Assembly: GCF_036387535.1 (NCBI RefSeq)
Contig: NZ_DASVTO010000089.1
Location: forward strand, 1 to 20,504
Reading direction: 5' to 3'
DNA length: 20,504 nt
Source of the DNA: Sphingomonas_R sp036387535
GTDB lineage: Bacteria; Pseudomonadota; Alphaproteobacteria; Sphingomonadales; Sphingomonadaceae
Shown here in pieces: positions 15,398-20,504 of the stretch. A program made the position numbers and the translations under genes. The notes under the pieces were generated by a model. That model ran no database searches. It was given only the letters and a program-made list of their open reading frames with translations, and had not been told where the DNA came from. Position 1 is the stretch's first letter; each line of letters begins with the position of its first letter.

Positions 15398-16072
15398 ATG
15401 CGGATCCTGCTGGTCGAGGATGATGCCGTGCTGGCGGACGGGATCGCGCGGGCGTTGCGAGCCGAGCATTTTGCGGTCGACATCGCGCGCAACGGCGAAG
15501 ACGGCGGGCATCTGGGGTCGACCGAACGCTATGATGCGGCGGTGCTGGACCTTGGGTTGCCGAAGCGCGACGGTATCGCCGTGCTGCGCGACTGGCGGTC
15601 CGGGGGCCGCGACCTGCCGGTGCTGATCCTGACCGCGCGCGACGGCTGGTCCGAAAAGGTCGAGGGGTTCAAGGCCGGCGCCGACGATTATCTGGTCAAG
15701 CCGTTCCGGGTGGAGGAACTGGTCATGCGGTTGCGGGCGCTGGTTCGGCGGGCGGCGGGCCATGCGTCGGCGCGGATCACCTGCGGCCCGATCGGCTATG
15801 ACGCGCAGATCGGCACGTTCGAACGCGATGGATTGCCGCTGAAGCTGACGGCGTTCGAATGGCGGGTGCTGTCCACGCTGATGCTGCGCAAGGAGGTGAT
15901 CGTAGAGCGATCCGATCTGATCGAGCGGGTGTATGAGGGCGACGCGGACGTCGATTCCAATTCGATCGAGGTCATCATCGGGCGACTGCGGCGGAAAATC
16001 GGGCCGGAGATGATCGAGACGGTGCGCGGCCGGGGCTATCGCCTGACCGCGGATGCGGCGGACCGGTCATGA
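15398..16072 (+). CDS. OmpR-family response regulator (PhoP/QseB-like)
   Basis: A 224-residue two-domain regulator. The receiver domain (1-115) has the acidic pocket in VEDD, phospho-acceptor Asp51 in VLDLGLP, Thr79 in LTARD, and Lys101 in LVKPF. The DNA-binding winged helix (about 125-220) shows LTAFEWRVLSTLMLRKEVIVERSDLIERVY, then VDSNSIEVIIGRLRRKIG and ETVRGRGYRL, the recognition helix and wing of the OmpR/PhoB class. All catalytic residues are present. GGGAAGGA (15384-15391) lies 6 nt before ATG 15398. The last codon overlaps the kinase start (ATGA, 16069-16072), so the two are translationally coupled. The likely binding site is the repeat at 15305-15333. Confidence 0.95.
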   Translation: MRILLVEDDAVLADGIARALRAEHFAVDIARNGEDGGHLGSTERYDAAVLDLGLPKRDGIAVLRDWRSGGRDLPVLILTARDGWSEKVEGFKAGADDYLVKPFRVEELVMRLRALVRRAAGHASARITCGPIGYDAQIGTFERDGLPLKLTAFEWRVLSTLMLRKEVIVERSDLIERVYEGDADVDSNSIEVIIGRLRRKIGPEMIETVRGRGYRLTADAADRS

Positions 16073-17457
16073 CGCTGGTGCCGCGCTCGCTGGTCGGGCG
16101 GTTGCTGGCGATCTCCGCTTTGTCGACGCTGGCGGCATTGCTGTTCGCGGCATTCGCGATCGGTCATGTGCTGGAACGCTTCGTGATGTCAGGACTAGAT
16201 CAACGGCTGGACGCGCAGGTGGCGGTGCTGGCGCGTGCAGTGGGCCCGGACGGGCGCGTCGACCGGGCGCGCATGATCGATCTGCCGCCGTTCGGAGTGG
16301 CCGGATCGGGCTGGATCTGGCGGATCGATGGTCCGGCGGGCGCGGTGCGCAGCAGCGGCGGAAGCCTCATGATCCCGCGCCGGGATCGACCGCCGCCACC
16401 GCCCGAGGAACACGCGCACCCCCATGAGCACCGCCGCGGGGAAGGACCCGACATGGACGTCGGCGATATCCGGGATACGCCGTGGCGCGCGCTGCATTAT
16501 CGCCGGACGACGATCGTCACGACGGCCGGTCCGGTGACGATCACCGCGGCGGGGCCGCGCGCGGTGGCCGAACGCCCGTTGCGGGCCGCGATGACGCCGC
16601 TGCTGATCTCGCTCGCGACCCTGGGCATCGCGCTTGCGCTGGCGACGTGGGTGCAGGTGCGGCTGGGGCTGCAGCCGCTGCGGCGGTTGGCGGCATCCGT
16701 GGCGGCGGTGCGTGCCGGCGACGCCCGGACCGTACCAGACGACCAGCCGGCGGAGTTGATGGCGGTGGCGGCCGAATTGAACGCCCTGATCGAACAGAAT
16801 GCGGCGGGGCTTGAGCATGCACGGCGGCATGTCGCGAACCTTGCGCATGGATTGAAGACGCCGCTGGCGGCGCTGACCGTCCGGCTGGCGGAACCGGACC
16901 ATGACCCGGATGGTGGGTTGCGCGCACTGGTCGATCGGATCGACCGCCAGGTCCGCCACCATCTGGGACGGGCGCGGGCGTCGGCACCGGGATCGGGTGT
17001 CAGGGTGCGGACGCCGCTGAACCGCGCAATCGGCGATCTGACCATGGTGCTGCGGCGGGTGCATGCCGATCGCGTGCTGGACGTGCGGATCGCGGTGCCG
17101 GACGGCATGGCCGTCGCGGTCGATCCGCAGGACCTGGACGAGATGGTGGGCAATCTGCTCGACAATGGCTGGCGTCACGCGCGGGGTGCGGTACGGATCG
17201 AGGCCGCGCGGGACGGCGCCGCGGTCCATATCCGGATCGACGATGACGGACCCGGATTGTCGGAAGCGGCAGCGATCGAGGCACTGGTGCCCGGCCGACG
17301 GCTGGACGAGCGCGGCGACGGGCATGGATTCGGCCTGTCGATCACCCGCGCGCTGGCGGAATTGAACGGTGGGCGCCTGATCCTGGAAAACGCGCCTGAA
17401 CTGAAGGGCTTGCGCGCGATCTTGATCTTGCCGGTCGCGACCGGCGACATGGTGTAA
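16069..17457 (+). CDS. Sensor histidine kinase with His-rich periplasmic segment
   Basis: A 462-residue inner-membrane kinase, partner of the preceding regulator. TM1 is at about 9-36 and TM2 at about 176-198; the periplasmic domain lies between. That domain carries PPPPPEE followed by four alternating histidines (His115, 117, 119, 121; sequence HAHPHEH), a possible metal site. A HAMP-like linker follows TM2 (LQPLRRLAASVAAVRAGDARTVPDDQPAELMAVAAELNALIEQN). The H-box is NLAHGLKTPLAAL with phospho-acceptor His260. The ATP-binding domain is intact: N-box NLLDNGWRHARG from about 362, G1 DDDGPGL, G2 GHGFGLSI. The H-box Gly-Leu-Lys-Thr-Pro form is typical of PhoQ-type kinases. The signal is unknown; a metal or cationic ligand is an inference from the histidines. 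Confidence 0.94.
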   Translation: MTLVPRSLVGRLLAISALSTLAALLFAAFAIGHVLERFVMSGLDQRLDAQVAVLARAVGPDGRVDRARMIDLPPFGVAGSGWIWRIDGPAGAVRSSGGSLMIPRRDRPPPPPEEHAHPHEHRRGEGPDMDVGDIRDTPWRALHYRRTTIVTTAGPVTITAAGPRAVAERPLRAAMTPLLISLATLGIALALATWVQVRLGLQPLRRLAASVAAVRAGDARTVPDDQPAELMAVAAELNALIEQNAAGLEHARRHVANLAHGLKTPLAALTVRLAEPDHDPDGGLRALVDRIDRQVRHHLGRARASAPGSGVRVRTPLNRAIGDLTMVLRRVHADRVLDVRIAVPDGMAVAVDPQDLDEMVGNLLDNGWRHARGAVRIEAARDGAAVHIRIDDDGPGLSEAAAIEALVPGRRLDERGDGHGFGLSITRALAELNGGRLILENAPELKGLRAILILPVATGDMV

Positions 17458-17502
17458 CGAGACCGGTGACGTGGGGCGCGCGGTCATGCCATAGCAGGCG
17501 TG

Positions 17503-19197
17503 ATGAGCCGTCGCCTCCCTTCGTCCCTGTTGCCACGAATCGCGATTCGGACGCGGTTCGTTGTGGCGATGATCCTGTGCGTGCTGATCGCATTTGCTGT
17601 CGTGGTCGGGATGGCCGCGATCCTGCCGCCGAGCACGACCCGGGCGGTGCGGATCGACGCGGTGGCAGTGGCGCTGCGCGGTCCGGGCGATGCGATCCTC
17701 GCGCGCAGTGTCGTTGCGGTGCCGCCGTCCGCGAATGCGCGCTGGCTGGAGGCGCCGGATGCGCAGCGGCAGTTGGCCGCGATCCTGCGCGTGCCGGTTG
17801 CCGACGTCCGCATGGTGGTCACGGCTCCGATCCGGGTGCGTGCGGTGGATCCACGGTTCGCACTGGCGGACCAGCCACCGGCGCGCGCCGGTTTCCTGCC
17901 GTTGCTGCAGGCGGAGAATGGCGCAAGCCCGGCTCCGACCGCGCTGCCAGCACCCGTTGTGCCGCCACCGACGATCGTGCCGGCGGTGCCGAAGCCGGTG
18001 GTGGCGCGTCCCGCCCCCGCCCCGCAGGTCCAGGCGCCGGCCGCAGAGCGGCCACGGCCGCGCGCCACGGCGCCCCGCGATGCGACCGTGCGCGTCCCGC
18101 GCGCCGTCCCGTCACCAGTGGCGGAGGCGGTCGGGCCGGCGGTTGTGGCCGCACCGGTAGTGCCGATCGTCCCGCAGGCGGCACCGGTCGCTCCCCCGAT
18201 CCGGGCGGCGCGGCCCGCGGCACAGCCGGCGCCCGGCGCGATCCAGGAGGTGACGGGCGAGTTCCAGGCAGCACTTCGTTTGCCCGATCGGCGATGGGCG
18301 GTGGTGCGACCCCGGCCGGAGGCGTTTCCGACGACCACGCAGCAGGTCATGGCGCTGTGGTTCCTGGTGGCGCTGGCCATCAGCGTCACGGCCGCCGGTC
18401 TGTTCGCGGTGCTGCTGGTGCGGCCGTTGCGCCGGTTCGCCGCGGCGGCGGAGGCGAGTGGGCGGGATCCGTCGCACGCGGTTCCCGTTGCCGACACGCC
18501 CGACGAACTGGCACCGGCGGCGGCGGCGTTGGCGCGCTTGCAAGGACGGGTGCAAAGCCTGAGCGGGGACCGGACGGCATTTGCGGGCATGTTGCGCAGC
18601 GATGTGCGGGCGCCGCTCGACCGGTTGCGTGCCCGGCTGGACGAGGCACCGCGACAGGTTCGCGAGGCTTTCTATGATGATGTCGCCTATCTTGAAGATG
18701 CAGTCGCGGGATTGCAGCTGTTCCTGACCGATGCTGCGACACCCGCGGCCCTGGAACGGGCGGAACTGGGCGCGCTGGTGCGGGCGACGGCGGCCGAGGC
18801 GGTTGCGCGCGGCGACACCGTGGTGTCGGAAACCGACATCGTCGCCTGGGTCGATGTCGACCCAGGCGCGATCGGACGGGTTCTGGAGCAGATGATCGCG
18901 ACATCGCGGCGACACGGCGGGGCGGTCATGCTGGTGCTCGGCACGGACGGCGATAGTGCGACGATATCGGCGCGCGAGACGGCGTTGGCGGCGGACCCGG
19001 TGGAGGCGACGCCCCCAGCCGGGTTCGCGCCCGGTTTGCATGGCAAGGCGGAGCGCAGCGCGCCACCACGACCATCGGGCCCGAGCCTGGCGGTCGCGCG
19101 ATCGATCGCGCGCGCGCATGGGGGAGAAGTGCTGCTCGTTCGATCGGAGGACGGCATGGCGCTGGTCCTGCGGCTTCCGATCGCGGTGCGGATCTAG
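17503..19197 (+). CDS. Degenerate sensor kinase-like membrane protein (putative pseudokinase)
   Basis: A 564-residue protein with sensor-kinase architecture. TM1 is at about 20-42 (FVVAMILCVLIAFAVVVGMAAIL). A periplasmic region includes a Pro/Ala/Val-rich stretch at about 140-245. TM2 is at about 283-308, with a HAMP-like linker (RPLRRFAAAAEASG...). A HisKA-like helix pair follows (DRTAFAGMLRSDVRAPLDRLRARL), then a HATPase-like domain. Catalytic residues are missing. The H-box His position is Ser366 (RSDVRAPL instead of SHDLRTPL). The N-box reads VLEQMIATSRRHGG, where NLIDNA is expected. The DxGxG motif is ARETALA. The G2 box is GPSLAVARSIARAHGG, where GLGLAI is expected. The frame is open and the flanks are conserved, so it is not an obvious pseudogene. 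It starts 45 nt after the active kinase and probably belongs to the same operon. ATG 17503 is preferred; GTG 17500 is adjacent. Confidence 0.8.
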   Translation: MSRRLPSSLLPRIAIRTRFVVAMILCVLIAFAVVVGMAAILPPSTTRAVRIDAVAVALRGPGDAILARSVVAVPPSANARWLEAPDAQRQLAAILRVPVADVRMVVTAPIRVRAVDPRFALADQPPARAGFLPLLQAENGASPAPTALPAPVVPPPTIVPAVPKPVVARPAPAPQVQAPAAERPRPRATAPRDATVRVPRAVPSPVAEAVGPAVVAAPVVPIVPQAAPVAPPIRAARPAAQPAPGAIQEVTGEFQAALRLPDRRWAVVRPRPEAFPTTTQQVMALWFLVALAISVTAAGLFAVLLVRPLRRFAAAAEASGRDPSHAVPVADTPDELAPAAAALARLQGRVQSLSGDRTAFAGMLRSDVRAPLDRLRARLDEAPRQVREAFYDDVAYLEDAVAGLQLFLTDAATPAALERAELGALVRATAAEAVARGDTVVSETDIVAWVDVDPGAIGRVLEQMIATSRRHGGAVMLVLGTDGDSATISARETALAADPVEATPPAGFAPGLHGKAERSAPPRPSGPSLAVARSIARAHGGEVLLVRSEDGMALVLRLPIAVRI

Positions 19198-19272
19198 CGG
19201 TGGACCGCAGAACGGGGCCGGGGCGTCCAGCCGGATAGCGGACGCGGCCCGACCCCGGCCATCGGTCCACCG
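19198..19272. terminator. Bidirectional terminator region with nested inverted repeats
   Basis: The whole 76-bp convergent gap folds on itself. The outer stem is CGGTGGACCG (19198-19207) with CGGTCCACCG (19263-19272). The middle stem is GGCCGGGG (19216-19223) with CCCCGGCC (19253-19260). The inner stem is CGTCC (19224-19228) with GGACG (19240-19244). It begins on the base after one stop codon and ends one base before the stop of the facing gene. No T tract is present, so it may act as an end-protecting structure as well as a terminator. Confidence 0.6.
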
Positions 19273-19273
19273 A

Positions 19274-19642
19274 TCAGTTGGAGTCGGTTGGCGTACCGGA
19301 CATTCCGGGCATTCCCGGCATCGTGCCGGCCTGCCCCATGGCGCTGCGGCCAAAGTTTGCGATCATCTCGCCGATCTCCTTCGCCTGCGCCATGTTGCGG
19401 GCGCTCTGTTCCCGGACATAGTCGCCCTGAACCTTGAGGATGTCGCCCATCGATCCGGCGGTTGCCGCGGCGCGCAGAGCGGCAAATGCCTCGCGGACGT
19501 TGGTTTCGGCCTGGTCGATGATCTTGCTGTTGAGCGCCTGCGTCGTTTCGGCGGCCTTGCCGCCCGCAGCCTTCATCTGATCCGTGGCGGTTTTCATGGA
19601 TTCGGTCATGGTGGCGGTGGCGGAACGGGCCTGATCGGTCAT
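19274..19642 (-). CDS. Phasin-family protein
   Basis: A 122-residue, almost wholly helical, Ala-rich protein. The core (about 30-105) contains TTQALNSKIIDQAETNVREAFAALRAAATAGSMGDILKVQGDYVREQSARNMAQAKEIGEMIANFGRSA. This matches the phasin pattern, with ...N...AF......A.....D....Q..Y...Q......Q..E. Phasins coat polyhydroxyalkanoate granules; some alphaproteobacterial members are stress-related and not granule-bound. The C-terminal tail is Met/Gly/Pro-rich (TMPGMPGMSGTP). AGGAG sits 7 nt upstream of ATG 19642. No PHA synthase or depolymerase is adjacent, so granule association is inferred from family only. Confidence 0.87.
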   Translation of the reverse strand: MTDQARSATATMTESMKTATDQMKAAGGKAAETTQALNSKIIDQAETNVREAFAALRAAATAGSMGDILKVQGDYVREQSARNMAQAKEIGEMIANFGRSAMGQAGTMPGMPGMSGTPTDSN

Positions 19643-19665
19643 AGCGAATCTCCTGCATCAAGGAT

Positions 19666-19687
19666 GGCGCCGTCGTGGTGCGGCGCC
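19666..19687. promoter_or_regulatory. Hairpin between the sugar transporter and phasin genes
   Basis: GGCGCCG and CGGCGCC form a perfect 7-bp stem with an 8-nt loop. It lies 42 nt after the MFS stop and 23 nt before the phasin start on the same strand, so it is either the terminator of the transporter gene or part of the phasin leader. The 87-bp gap (19643-19729) also contains TTATAGT (near 19695-19701, minus strand), a possible -10 element for the phasin without a clear -35. Confidence 0.4.
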
Positions 19688-19729
19688 TGGGCAGGACTAT
19701 AACAGATCAGGCGGCGAACCGCTCCGCCC

Positions 19730-20504
19730 TCATGCTGCGGCGTCGTCCAGCGCCGGGGCCGGGCGGCGGGCATAAAGGCCGAAGGCGAGGATGATCGCGT
19801 AGCAGAGCGCCGGCACCAGCAACGCGCCCTTCAACCCGATCTGGTCCGCGGTCCAGCCGGTCAGCGGCGGGACGATCGCGCCACCGACGATCGCCATGCA
19901 GATCAGCCCCGATCCCTCCGGCGTGCGCACGCCCAGCCGTTCGCTGGCGAGACTGAAGATCGTCGGGAACATGATCGAATTGAACAGCCCGATCGCCAGC
20001 AGCGACCAGGCGGACACCAGGCCCGTCGCGGTGCCGGATATGGCGAGCAAGGCGAGCACGCCGCCGGCGGCGCCCGTCAATGCCTTGCCTGGCGAGACAT
20101 AGCGCAGCAGCAGCGCGCCGATGAAGCGGCCGATCATCGCGCCGCCCCAGTAATATGGGACATGCGCGCCGGCGGCTTCCTGCCCCAGCGCCAGGGTGTC
20201 CGCCCGCATCAGATAGTTGACGATCAGGCTGCCAACGGAGACTTCCGCCCCGACATAGAGGAAGATGCCCAGCGTTCCGAACGCGAAGCGCGGGCGCCGG
20301 AGCAGGCCGAGCGCGGCACGCAACCCGCCGGCCTGATCGGCCGGACGCTCGACCAACGCGTTGCGCCGCAGCCAGACCACGGCGGCAATGACCATCAGTG
20401 CGGCGGCGATCCCGAGATAGGCGTTGACGATCACGCGGCTTTCGGCCGCGCGGTAGGCGGCCTGCGCCGCATCGGACAGGGTCGTCGGATCGATGGCGGC
20501 GAGC
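19730..20504 (-). CDS. FucP/GluP-like sugar MFS transporter (5' partial)
   Basis: The 257 C-terminal residues of an MFS permease; the frame stays open to the right edge (…TLSDAAQAAYRAAESRVIVNAYLGIAAAL). Visible transmembrane segments include AYLGIAAALMVIAAVVWL, FGTLGIFLYVGAEVSVGSLIVNYLM, YYWGGAMIGRFIGALLLRYV and several more towards the C-terminus. LYVGAEVSVGSLIVNYL, the YWGGAMIGRFIG block and GLFNSIMFPTIFSLASERLG are hallmarks of the FHS/FucP glucose-galactose-fucose family. In FucP an acidic residue in the equivalent YVGAEV helix is important for proton-coupled sugar transport, and Glu is retained here. Substrate is therefore probably a hexose or related sugar, but no catabolic gene is visible. 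The start codon is outside the window. Confidence 0.92.
   Translation of the reverse strand, partial: LAAIDPTTLSDAAQAAYRAAESRVIVNAYLGIAAALMVIAAVVWLRRNALVERPADQAGGLRAALGLLRRPRFAFGTLGIFLYVGAEVSVGSLIVNYLMRADTLALGQEAAGAHVPYYWGGAMIGRFIGALLLRYVSPGKALTGAAGGVLALLAISGTATGLVSAWSLLAIGLFNSIMFPTIFSLASERLGVRTPEGSGLICMAIVGGAIVPPLTGWTADQIGLKGALLVPALCYAIILAFGLYARRPAPALDDAAA

Noticed and set aside
17466..18677. 403-codon plus-strand frame overlapping the kinase-like gene
   Set aside because: Its translation is Gly/Arg/Ala low complexity, whereas the other frame has transmembrane segments, HAMP-like and HisKA-like regions.
17503..19197. Calling the kinase-like gene a pseudogene
   Set aside because: The frame is intact over 564 codons with normal codon pattern, both membrane segments and conserved flanking motifs; loss of catalytic residues alone does not show decay.

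Overview
The window is GC-rich, densely packed bacterial chromosome. It is most consistent with an alphaproteobacterium of the Sphingomonas type. The main grounds are a PopZ homologue placed directly upstream of valS, a divergent Pcm-like protein followed by a TolC-family protein, a phasin, and an envelope two-component system of the alphaproteobacterial kind. The taxon is inferred from protein style and gene order only; there is no rRNA in the window. I see no tRNA, CRISPR array, insertion sequence or prophage gene.

Layout. Positions 2-2998 (+) hold the 3' part of a secreted-type PD40/TolB beta-propeller fused to an amidohydrolase. A 183-bp gap follows. Then comes a same-strand block of Pcm-like methyltransferase, TolC-family outer membrane protein, PopZ and ValS (3182-8595), with a MATE exporter (8647-10125) behind it. 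The MATE gene meets a lipid/diacylglycerol kinase-family gene (10122-11015, -) tail to tail, and the two stop codons share the palindrome CTAG. The kinase gene is divergent from fdhD (11055-11861, +). A tight minus-strand operon occupies 14572-11902: an MFS transporter overlaps (ATGA) a eukaryotic-PMM-like HAD phosphatase, and a flavin reductase follows after 5 nt.

An envelope-signalling locus fills 14664-19197. A membrane-anchored OB-fold protein (-) diverges from an OmpR-family response regulator and a sensor kinase that overlap by ATGA (+). Next is a third gene that has the architecture of a sensor kinase but appears to have lost the phospho-acceptor His and the ATP-binding residues. The right end carries a phasin (-) and a FucP/GluP-like sugar MFS transporter (-) that runs off the window.

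How the genes may work together. The 3182-8595 block looks like a housekeeping and cell-pole cluster. The most unusual part is 14664-19197. It resembles the E. coli arrangement in which an OB-fold gene (ygiW) diverges from qseBC, with an added putative pseudokinase. Histidine-rich or proline-rich low-complexity segments occur in the predicted periplasmic parts of three of its four proteins. The shared promoter region carries an 11-bp-periodic repeat resembling a PhoP/OmpR-type operator. I infer a cell-envelope or metal-responsive signalling module whose third component may act as a non-catalytic modulator.
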